DNA from: Circinella minor
Taxonomy: Eukaryota; Mucoromycota; Mucoromycetes; Mucorales; Lichtheimiaceae
Assembly (NCBI GenBank): GCA_016758965.1
Contig: JAEPRB010000378.1
Location: 1 to 28,644, forward strand
Length of the DNA: 28,644 bases
Direction: 5' to 3'
In this document: positions 20,187 to 28,644 of the stretch, piece by piece
Numbering within the stretch: the stretch's first letter is position 1
Layout: each line of letters opens with the position of its first letter
The notes under the pieces: model-generated
Databases searched by the model: none
What the model was told of the DNA's origin: nothing
Seen by the model: the letters and a program-made list of their open reading frames with translations, nothing else
Made by a program: the position numbers and the translations under genes

Positions 20187-23100
20187 TTACCCTCTCGCAC
20201 CTGGACAACCTGTTTCTCCGCATTTTCGGCATCTTGGTGAGGCACGCTTTTGTTTTTGACGTTTAGGAGGAAGATCGTTATTGTTATTAATATTAACTTG
20301 ATGGGAAACAGCTGGTCTTTTTTCCCTCATATTTATTGCTCTTCTACAGCAGCAGCATATTCAGTACTGATATTATTATTATTACTGATGAATTGTTGAA
20401 GTAAATGTTGTGCCGTTTCTATTTCTTCTTGAGGAAAAGGTTGTGGCAACAATAATGGCACCTTTCGTGCTGCACCGGAATGTTCTTGCGTTTGATGTTG
20501 TTGTTGATGCAATATGTTTTGAACAGTTGCGGATGGTAAACGAGGGATTGGCGTATTAATGGTAGGTGGTTGATGAAGCTGGTCCAGATATTTTTTTATT
20601 CAAAATTTTTGTTCTCTTTAGAGTTATATTCATATTATATAGGTCATTATATTTTTTTCAATAATTCTGGAAATTTGTAAAACACCTTCTCACCGTCGGC
20701 TTTCATTTCGTTCCATTTTCTTGAGAATGGTCTCCATTTATTTTCAGGTACTTCGCAACCATCATTATAAAACTCGGTGATCATTTCGCGAAATATTTTC
20801 TTTTCTGTGTCTATATGTACTGGAAGTATTAGAAATAAGTACCTTGCCGACGTGATAGTAAGTCTATATTACGGTCTTTTTTTCCAGTTTCAGTGTACTT
20901 GGTAAAACCAAAGGTCTTCAATTTGCTCTCCTGTAACCATGCTGATGTCAAAAACTTCTGTTGTGCTTGTACAAGCGGACGAATTTCTCCAATCTCGCCA
21001 GTGGTCTGGTAATGCATCATCGAGTTTTAAATATAATAGTTGTGTTTTGTCCTTGAGCCATATGTTATAGTGACTTTTGTAGGCTTTGCCTGTACGATTT
21101 GGAACACCAACCTATTGATACACATGTTATAAATTATAAGAAGGTAAGAAATTTAATACGCACTTCAAAATTTAATTTTTGCCTTACATCTAAGTTGTGT
21201 CTTGTTCTATACTCAGTCATTAGTGCAATAGTCAACCTCATACTAGCATTGGGAGCACCAAACCTGTGATTTAAATTTTGGTAAACACCTCCTTCTAATG
21301 AGTTAGTCCCACGTAGGCATCTATAGACATTTAAACCGTGCTTATCTTGATATATAGCGAAATTCCAGGAGGATCACTCAAGTATCCACTCCCAATAAGA
21401 GTCAAAAAATTTTCAGCCTCTTTCCAAGACTGTTTTGTGAATAATGGCTGTTGAGTTGTAGCATCTTTCAATGCACCAAAAGTCATAATTACATTATACA
21501 CTTGATCTATAGTTTTTTTTGGGCGGTGGTACTACTCGGCGTATGCGGGCTTGGACCCATTCTTTGTTTTTTCTTCGTTCTATATAATATATATATATAT
21601 ATATATATATGCAATATTAATATTGATATTCAATACATGTAGACTAATATATAATTAAAAGGACTGATACAAACCGTAACTAATTTTCTTGCCTTGACTT
21701 TCCAATACTTTAGTAACCGCAACCAAATTACTTTAATCCAAAAGCATCACTGCATCGGTCAATTTCCTTTCGAATTCAACTTGTAAACTATGTCTTTTGG
21801 GTGTTGAAATAAGTTTAAGCGCATACCAAACATCTTGTACAATAATACGTGTCGTTGGAATATTTTCGTTCTTGGAACTCAATTGCTTTTTTATTTTTTC
21901 ATACCGAAGCTTTAATAAACTAATTCCATAAGCTTTCAAATCTTGATCCTCCATAAATGATGCATGTTGTTCAACACTTTGCACCTCCATATAACCAAGA
22001 TCATTATTAATATCATCTTCATCAACCAAATCATTATTACACTCCTAAGTAAGTTTTTGTTAGATATTAATACTGTCTGATGTAAAATTAAATAGAATAT
22101 TACATACTATCATTGTTATTAAATACTAACCTCTTCTTCACCAGTAATTGTTTGATCTGCAATTTCAATTTGATTTCTTGGGTCGTCGATAAGTAAGATA
22201 GACGATCCACCACTTTGTTCTCTACTGTTAACTTTACGTAGCCGTATTGCGTTTAGTCTTGCAAGAATTTTAAAAGGTGGTGTGTACCATAGGATGATAA
22301 TGGCGTTCCATTACAAAGTTGTAATTTTGCACCAGGTACGAGAACAGATGTAACTTCTACAATGGCATGATTATCACTTATAGGTTTTCCTTCGAATTCA
22401 CTAAATATACATAAATGTTTACCATAATAGTTAATTGACCCAACAACATTCCACATTTATTATAATTTGTAGTATATTTTTTTATTTTGTAAATCAACAT
22501 ATATATTTCCATATGCTACATCACTTGTTTGGTCATCATTTAAAAGAGTAACAGGAGTTCCATGTTTTCGTTCGATAGAATTAATGTTTTGTTCATTAAG
22601 TGTTGGTATTTGTGATGCTGATAAATAAATCTGTAAGCCACAATAAGAATCCAATGCTGAATAGCGTAATTGATGGTCAGTGAGTTCTCTAACCCAATTG
22701 CTTTCTCGGGGGTCTCGGTTCCTTTTTTCGATTGACAGCCAAGAACAACTGCACAAATTTCTGCCAAGCTTGTATTAATTCTTGAAATTAAATCGCGCTC
22801 CTTGCCAAAAATTTCCAATATCAACTATATTTTGAGCTTCATACAAAGGCGTCCTCGTCGCTTCTATAACTGGGTTTGAGATGGGATATATCTTGATTTA
22901 TGCAGCGCCCAACCTTTTTGATATTTGCGTTGGAAAGGAAAGATATAAGCATTTGTGGTAAACTTTTGAATTTTGACAATTGGACAATGATTACTTGGTT
23001 GACGTTACTGTTAATGTCGTTATATGCTATCTGTACGGTTTCTGTAGGATACCATGCTGGTGTAGTTCTATTATACGTCCATTCACTGTAAAACCCAACA

Positions 23101-25026
23101 GTAATTTCTTTATCTTCAGCAATCACATTAATAGCTTCTAATGCCTCATTTTTACTATTATTAGTATTGTGGAGTGCGTATGACCAGTCTACTGGTAAAT
23201 CGAGTACTGGTAAATTATTATATGGTTTTTTTTCCTTGACGATTCAATCCCTTTACGTAAAGATGGAAGACACTCTTCAAAAAAAACTTTTGTCCTGGTT
23301 TGCTTTATCAGTGAACAGTAATTTTGGTTGTGGATGACTGCATAATGTTAGACTGTTGCTTATCTCTTTAACCGATCTTTTTATATAATCCATTGATGAG
23401 GTAGGAACAAACTGTTGCACTCGTATTTCATTAAATTCGTTGGTCATAGTTAATAATCCTTTAAATATCTTGGTGTTTTCAAGTTTAAATATGTGCTTGC
23501 ATGTCTAAAAATAAATTAATATACAGTTAATATACATATAAGGGAATTATATCATATATATTTTTTAATAATTCAGTTGTACAGAGAGAGAGAGAGATTG
23601 ACAAACCTTATAGCAATGGTCAACTGTTAATACCGTTGCTGGTTGAGTAGCAGTATGTTTATCATATTCTTTTCTGTGGATTTTCACAAACTCTTCAAAG
23701 CACTCGGATATGTAAGTATTTAAAACTTGGGATAAAGCCTGCATACTGGTTTTTATTATTAAATGCTGAGAATGTTTTTTGGAATTGGTTTTGTTGTACG
23801 TAGTGGAAATATATTTTGTAATTGAATGAGTCTTGTTTTTTTCTTGTAGTTTTTGTAATTCTTCTCGAACTAATATAAATATAAATTCGATAACGTTGTG
23901 CCTTTTTGTATGTAACATCGTGAGCATATTAGTAAATGGTGTTGATCCCATCCCATTACTAAAGCAACTCCGCATCATATCCATCATATCATTGGAAATT
24001 GCTGATCTATGAGTCAATATAGCTGGAAACCCGAGTACTAGGGATTCAGGAAGAGATTTTTTCATAAGGTCTTGATCATGACCTGCAAATTTTTTTCCAG
24101 GTTTGCCTTTTTCATTAAAACATTGAGGACATTTATAACGATATGAGATTACATAAAAATTATTAGTCAAATCACATATACATCGAGCAATGAGAGTTGT
24201 AGCCCATCCTTGTGCTTGTAAATGCTTGCTTTTAAGTGTCATTGGACAAGTTGGACAATCAATTTTTCGGTTGGGGACAAGAAGATGAAGGATCCATATA
24301 AATACACGAGGTTTATATAATTTGAGTGGACTTGGTTTTGGTATCGTGCTTTTTTTTCTCAAAAACATGTTGAGAATGATAAGATGATTCGGGATAGACC
24401 CAAAAAGTATTATTTTTGTAGCAATTAAAAAAAACCAATATTTGAAGCAGCCATTTCGACCGATACGTAACTGTTTTGACAGCATGTCAAAATATTCATC
24501 CATAAACGTTTGTTCTCGTTTATGATTGTTATCATTGTCACTATTATTATTATTGGCGTTGTTATTGCTATTATCGTTGTTATTGTTATTCTCGTTGCTA
24601 TCTGCTACCACTATAGATGAACCTTGAGGCATTGATTCGTTTTCTATTATTGGCGAATTATGGCTCTCATCCTGATGAGGTCCTGATGGGTTTATTGAAG
24701 AACCGCCTATTTTTAAAAAAATATTATGACTTTAATTTTCTAATCAAGGTAAATACTTTATAATTATAATAATGACCCTCAGTAATATATCTCCCTTGAC
24801 TGAACATTGCTTTTAAGCTTTTTTGATTCAAAGACTTTTTTGAACGACCCGTTGTTAAAAAATAAAATAAAGAAAGTATTGAAAAGAAACACGAATATGC
24901 AGTTTTGAGGGCAGCAATCAATGTTTGTTTGGTGCTTCTTATGCAAAATTTTCTCTGCACTTTAACTAACAACTTCAGCCAATGGCAATAGCCAATTTCT
25001 TTAATTCCGCCCATTAACGACTGGCT
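20187..25026 (-). pseudogene. Transposase-like gene: Cys-rich (DUF6729-like) domain, D-D-E core with embedded 3'-5' exonuclease domain, Zn knuckle
   Basis: Likely the mobility protein of the surrounding element. In N-to-C order: an upstream segment (MGGIKEIGYCHW, from about 25017); an Asn-rich tail; a 355-codon frame (ATG at 24632) with C126/C129, C151/C153 and C168/C171 and the KPRVFIWILHLLVP context, resembling DUF6729; VDHCYK (Asp at 23619-23621); an intron (23505-23606); FTDKANQD (Asp at 23307-23309, about 70 residues later); an exonuclease-like region with GFYSEW (23079-23093), INQDISHL (Asp 22890-22892) and YSALDSYCG (Tyr 22661-22663, Asp 22649-22651); RGTNSLEGG (Glu at 21293-21295); VGVPNRTGKAY; and a C-terminal CRKCGETGC knuckle ending at 20187. 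Disruptions: frameshifts at about 23290 (T8), 23235 (A8), 22860, 22735 (A6), 22305 and 21345; a TAA at 21733-21735; others near 20975. Introns are plausible at 22055-22130, 21140 and 20840. Clearly inactive as it stands. Confidence 0.7.
22640..23100 (-). other. DEDDy-type 3'-5' exonuclease-like domain (RNase D/WRN-like fold)
   Basis: Three motifs in the right order and spacing identify it. Exo I is GFYSEW, where the family pattern is F-D-x-E-W, so the first catalytic Asp position holds Tyr while Glu (23082-23084) is kept. Exo II is KKVGRCINQDISHL with its Asp kept. Exo III is LTDHQLRYSALDSYCGLQIY, with the Tyr and Asp of the DEDDy class kept. Between motifs II and III, LAEICAVVLGC matches the helix preceding the typical LG..L.K segment. 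The region crosses two frameshifts, so the domain is not expressed intact here. Confidence 0.7.
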
Positions 25027-25067
25027 GTGATTGCACGAAAAACCTTGAGGCACCGACTAACAGCCGA

Positions 25068-25744
25068 AAATTGAGATATTTTCAATTACTGATGTTGCCG
25101 AATAGCAACCAAATATTACTTGATCCGCCATCTAGTATTTATTAAATAAACAAATAGAACCAGACTCCCACAGAAAATACTGGAGAAATAGCAGAAATAT
25201 CAAATGGTACTATAAAACTAAGCAACAAAGAAAAAAAAAGTAGGGTACTTCCTAATACTACACATATGTATTATCACCTCTTTTCATAAAATATATAAAA
25301 AATTTCTATCAGCCTGGAAATCATTTAATTACTTTTTGGTATGTATAGATGACAGTATCTTCATGCAAGTAATATTTAAAAACAATTATTTTTCGAGTAT
25401 TACTCTTGTTCTTACATCTATTTTGTCTTTTATTGAGACTTCCTCACATACTTGAGAAAATGGAATGGAGCTAAATAATCAACTTTTATAGGTTACACAG
25501 TGCTTATCCCTCTGTTGAAATATTGGGTTTACTTAGTAATATAGCATATTTTAACAAAACTTTAAAGTAACAAATCTCGATGGAAAATGTTTTTTTTTCT
25601 AAAAGCTGTTCCGTAACATCCCTTTAGAATACTTCAATTAACATATTATATTACGGCTTAAAAAGTTTATTAGCTTCATTTCTGACAATTTTTGCCAATT
25701 CTTATTCCATCCCATGTTTTGAGGGTTTAAGTCAGGATGCACCT
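25068..25744. mobile_element. Non-autonomous element, copy 3, forming the right side of the large transposon
   Basis: It starts with CGAAAATTGAGATATTTTCAATTACTG-like sequence (shared with 12995-13022), without the outermost ~30 bp of a terminus. Module A (25091-25313) follows in the same strand orientation as 5661-5895, then module B (25314-25702) is inverted relative to 5231-5660. The right terminal repeat is at 25724-25744. Compared with copies 1 and 2 it lacks about 45 bp (the TAATAATATTGCCACC segment), and module A is flipped relative to module B. It begins about 40 bp upstream of the first ATG of the transposase-like gene, so it may serve as, or have replaced, the element's promoter side. 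Confidence 0.75.
25724..25744 (-). repeat. Right terminal inverted repeat
   Basis: The RC of this 21-bp block is identical to 19849-19869. It differs at one position from 5976-5996 and at three from 12965-12985. Confidence 0.8.
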
Positions 25745-27402
25745 GATGTTGTAATTATGGGCTATCAAAAATTCTATCTACAGGAAGTGAACGGCAGCTT
25801 TTTTTTTTTTACTTTCTTTCTGTCCCCTCGAAAGCGTAATACTAAAAAATAAAAGATTATATTTTCCTGTTCTTTAATTTACAAATCATTTGTTTTTTTA
25901 TTTAATGCCTTTTTTTTTTTGGAACCTTTTTATTCTGTCTTCATGTCTTGTCAAGATAGTGTAAATCTTGATTATGTAATTTGGGTTCAATTACTATCTT
26001 TTAACCTGGTTGGGACTTTGGCACGTAGCAGGAGTAATGCTTCCCGCTTTTTTTTTTATCTCGGAAAAATGGAACATACTCTACATGTCGATGACCCTAT
26101 TATTGCGGAAACTTGTGCAAGTAACCAAGTAGAAGTGTAGAAATAGATAACTTCTACATATTTAGGCAGTATAAATAATGTACATAGAATCCTCTTATTT
26201 AATCTTTCCCCAAGTAATTTTCGCTATGTAAATACTAGACACAGATTCTCAATGAGCCAAAACAAAGACGTACAAGCAGTTTTTTTTTTTTTTTTTTTTT
26301 TCAATTCGTTTATTGAATTATAAATAATTGGCTATCATAATTATTTAAAAAGCGTGGATAACCTGTCTGATACGTTAAAATGTACTGTGGGACGTCCGCA
26401 GAGAGAAAATGGTAAAAGTGGGTAGTCAAGAAACACGAAAATGGCATACATACACTAATCACTAATGTATTCTTTTTTAGAGTAACATGTTTTGTATTTT
26501 TAAGCTACGTACAAATATGATGTACGTATCGAGTAAATACATAAGGTCTATGAATTCACAAGAGCGAATATTCACAGTAAGTAACAAGAAGACCTTGAAA
26601 GGTTTATACTTGTTATGAGTATTGGTTGAAATCCGCCACCCTATTATCTCCATGCGATACCGTCGCCTTTGAGGAAATATTACGTACTGCTATTTCATGA
26701 CAAGATGATGAGTTGTATATCGCATTGACTATATATCTCGTTACTATAATATTGATCAAACAGAATTATAAATGAGCTTATAGCTATATCAATATACATT
26801 TCATGTGAGTGTGAAATAAGCTTTCCAATTAACAAAGTTGAGTAGATGACATTGATCGCTCATTATTAAAAAGAATAATACACATTTAAAATTATATTTA
26901 ATCTTTCTACGTAGGCCAACTCAAACACCACGGTACGTATAAGCACACTGGAAGTAAACTTATTGAGCCGAAGATAGGGATAAGAATTTATCATCATTAT
27001 CTCTGTCTTTCTCTATTACTATATATATCATCAACTTAACTTACATAAAACAAATGCGTTTTCATAATAATAAAAAAAACTTTATAATAAAAAACGATAA
27101 ACATATGTGCAAAAGAAAATATAAAAATGAATTACGATGAATATATAATGAATTCGTTCGCTTAAAAAAAAAAAGAATGCCAAATATAGTAAAACTACAG
27201 AGAGAAGAGAGAAAAAAATGATAACAAGTTTGTATATGTGTTTTTGATAAGATAAAAGAAGAAGAGGGCTGAAACAAATAAGAGAGGATTGATATGAATT
27301 ATACAATATAACTTCTTTTTTCCCCCCCACAAATGAGAAAAAAAAAAGAAGAGTTATTATGACAAAAAAATGGAAATTATAATACTAAGAATAACAAAAA
27401 GT
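25745..27402. other. Intergenic region between the transposon and PNO1
   Basis: The region has T-rich runs (25800-25811, 25908-25919, 26279-26301) and five TACGTA palindromes between 26507 and 26940. A 60-70-codon open frame (ATG at 25943, stop at 26138-26140) reads MSCQDSVNLDYVIWVQLLSF and later HTLHVDDPIIAETCAS. It has a fairly protein-like composition but no recognisable domain. The last 350 bp before 27403 (minus-strand 3' flank of PNO1) are AT-rich with purine tracts. Confidence 0.4.
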
Positions 27403-28487
27403 TTAAAAACGTTCTTTCATACGTGCAGCAACAGTACGCAATGAAGCATATACTTTGCCTGGAGGACTACCAAGAATCAAGTTACAAACAGCATCTCTTG
27501 CAATCTTAATGTTTTGGAATGATCCAAGGATATGAATTTTACTATATATATATATATATATATATGAAATGAATAAGTATGAAAATTATATATGTATATG
27601 TATATGTAAAATTTCTATCACCCTTTCCTTCCAAATTTTTACTTACGTATCTGCAAGAACAATTCGGGTCTTACTAGCATTTTCAATTGTAAATTTTGTT
27701 TTACCATCACGACCAGCAATACGACCAATAGCACGAGCCAAATGATCACCATGCAAAGTCTTTACGTCCTTGATTTCAAATGATTCCAAGAAAATATCAT
27801 CCAAACGTAACAATGCCATAGCATCTTGAACTTCAAATCCTAATGCAAATGCACGTACAAAATCAGCACCTTTTTGTAAAGCACTTGTATCTTCAGTTGT
27901 TGGTGATGTCTATTATTATTTTTATAAATGATTTTTTCTCGTTAATATACAATATATCATTTCACAGAAAAAGTTTAGCTTCAAATATAATTATTTACCC
28001 GTAATTCAACAGCTCTAGCTTTTACGTTCATTCGAACTTGAAGTTTCATATGTTCCACCAATGGTGCGTAGATTTCCAACCAATGTCGTTTTAAAGGTGA
28101 AAGTCTATGTTGAGGAACGGGTATCTTACGTTGACCTTTTACAACAGTCTATAAATTATATATTATGTTTATATGTATAGATTGATCAATATTTCTCATT
28201 CTTGTTTAGATCAAAAATAAAAAAAACTGTATATTCTTAACCAAAAAACATTGAATAGTTATATATTAATGTATATATACCTTAGTTTCTGCAGCACTAG
28301 CAGGAGCAAAGTTAGGCTTATCTGAAACTTCTTGCATTTCTAAGTCTTCTTCTCCAACAGCAGTTGTATTTCGAGTAGGTAAAGAAGTAGAATCAATTAC
28401 AACGTCATCGTCACCTTGTTCTTTCATTTTCTTTTGAGTCTTTTTTGACACTAACGATGGTGCCTTGAATGCGTCTATGGTGGCCAT
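27403..28487 (-). CDS. PNO1: RNA-binding protein PNO1 (Dim2), 40S ribosome assembly factor
   Basis: KH-domain protein of the pre-40S particle that partners the endonuclease Nob1 in 3'-end maturation of 18S rRNA and acts in nucleolus and cytoplasm (family knowledge). The exons on the minus strand are 28487-28281, 28148-27999, 27909-27647 and 27541-27403. All junctions are GT-AG and in frame, 759 nt, 252 aa, the length of the human protein. The N-terminus (about residues 1-70) is Lys/Asp/Glu-rich and variable. From residue 75 it is strongly conserved: [20 protein letters not shown], then [40 protein letters not shown], and the KH motif [20 protein letters not shown] with the GxxG loop G185-R-D-G188. 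It ends [30 protein letters not shown] and [11 protein letters not shown]. No frame breaks. The start is the first ATG after an AT-rich leader. Confidence 0.97.
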
Positions 28488-28505
28488 TTTTGTTGTTTAT
28501 TAGAT

Positions 28506-28644
28506 TTATATGTCAAATGACGATGATCGAGGTGAATAAGAAGAACCAGAAGAAAGTGGAGGTGGTCCCGGGTAATGATGACTACGACGTGGGGAGTAAG
28601 AAGAAGAGCTATAAGGTGCCATAGGTGATCCAGAACCACTACTT
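28506..28644 (-). CDS. C-terminal end of a Ser/Pro/Tyr/Arg-rich protein (partial)
   Basis: An open minus-strand frame runs in from the right edge and stops at TAA (28506-28508). The 45 visible codons are low-complexity: SGSGSPMAPYSSSSYSPRR, then SHHYPGPPPL and SSYSPRSSSFDI. Repeated SYSPR words suggest a disordered tail of the kind seen in RNA-binding or splicing-related proteins, but no folded domain is in view and the identity is unknown. Its stop lies 18 bp before the ATG of PNO1 on the same strand, which is very tight for two eukaryotic genes. Confidence 0.65.
   Translation of the reverse strand, partial: SSGSGSPMAPYSSSSYSPRRSHHYPGPPPLSSGSSYSPRSSSFDI

Larger units (their letters stand above)
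19849..25744 (-). mobile_element. Putative 5.9-kb DNA transposon with 21-bp terminal inverted repeats
   Basis: The outermost 21 bp at 19849-19869 (AGGTGCATCCTGAC...) are matched perfectly by the RC of 25724-25744. Between them lie a large broken transposase-like gene on the minus strand and, at the right side, a 677-bp segment homologous to the non-autonomous copies. The subterminal GTCATTTGTCGAAAATTG behind the left end is shared with 12965 and, in RC, with 5976. No target-site duplication is visible (left flank AACTTTTA, right flank GATGTTGT). The alternative is that the left terminus and the 25068-25744 element are remnants of independent insertions that happen to bracket the gene. Confidence 0.6.

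Noticed and set aside
22900..23091. Plus-strand frame over the exonuclease region
   Set aside because: It is an antisense shadow of the minus-strand exonuclease motifs.
25943..26140. Plus-strand 66-codon gene right of the transposon
   Set aside because: Protein-like in places but isolated, short, and without a recognisable domain or support for introns on either side.

Overview
The window looks like nuclear DNA of an early-diverging fungus, most probably Mucoromycota. The basis is AT-rich DNA with long A/T homopolymers, genes split by short GT-AG introns (about 75-175 bp), a fungal Kha1/CHX-type K+/H+ antiporter, and a eukaryotic ribosome-assembly factor (PNO1). No sequence search could be run, so the lineage is inferred. 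Three loci are confidently protein coding and unbroken: the antiporter (7825-11425, plus, eight exons, about 904 aa), PNO1/Dim2 (27403-28487, minus, four exons, 252 aa), and the 3' end of a Ser/Pro/Tyr-rich gene entering from the right edge (28506-28644, minus), whose stop lies only 18 bp before the PNO1 ATG.

Most of the rest is repeats and decayed mobile DNA. From left to right: a 41-bp minisatellite (1-443) that is free of stops in all three forward frames; a degenerate ~185-bp tandem array of hairpins (1670-2200); an alpha/beta-hydrolase pseudogene (3489-5287) whose 3' end runs into a transposon-derived repeat (5231-5996); the antiporter; a second, truncated copy of that repeat (12965-13185); a 52-bp triplicate (13275-13430); an 850-bp inverted-repeat element (13568-14417); a GC-rich 213-bp tandem duplication between diverged direct repeats (14681-15500); a foldback-like element full of ATTCATAGAT words (16431-17132); a probable LINE 3' relic (17460-17830); and an unidentified broken gene (18545-19630).

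The most interesting region is 19849-25744. It is bounded by perfect 21-bp terminal inverted repeats (AGGTGCATCCTGAC...) and carries, on the minus strand, one long broken gene (20187 to about 25026). Reading N to C it holds an Asn-rich tail, a Cys-rich block resembling DUF6729, an Asp in a VDHCYK context, a second Asp about 70 residues on (FTDKANQD), a DEDDy-type 3'-5' exonuclease-like domain, an RGTNSLEGG block, and a C-terminal CRKCGETGC knuckle. I interpret this as a transposase with a D-D-E catalytic core that has an exonuclease domain lodged between the second D and the E. Shorter relatives sharing its termini lie at 5231-5996, 12965-13185 and 25068-25744, so the window appears to hold a putative autonomous parent, now dead, with its non-autonomous derivatives.

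All reading-frame breaks are in the hydrolase, the transposase and the unidentified gene. The antiporter and PNO1 are clean, which argues for genuine decay rather than general sequencing error, although many breaks sit at homopolymers.
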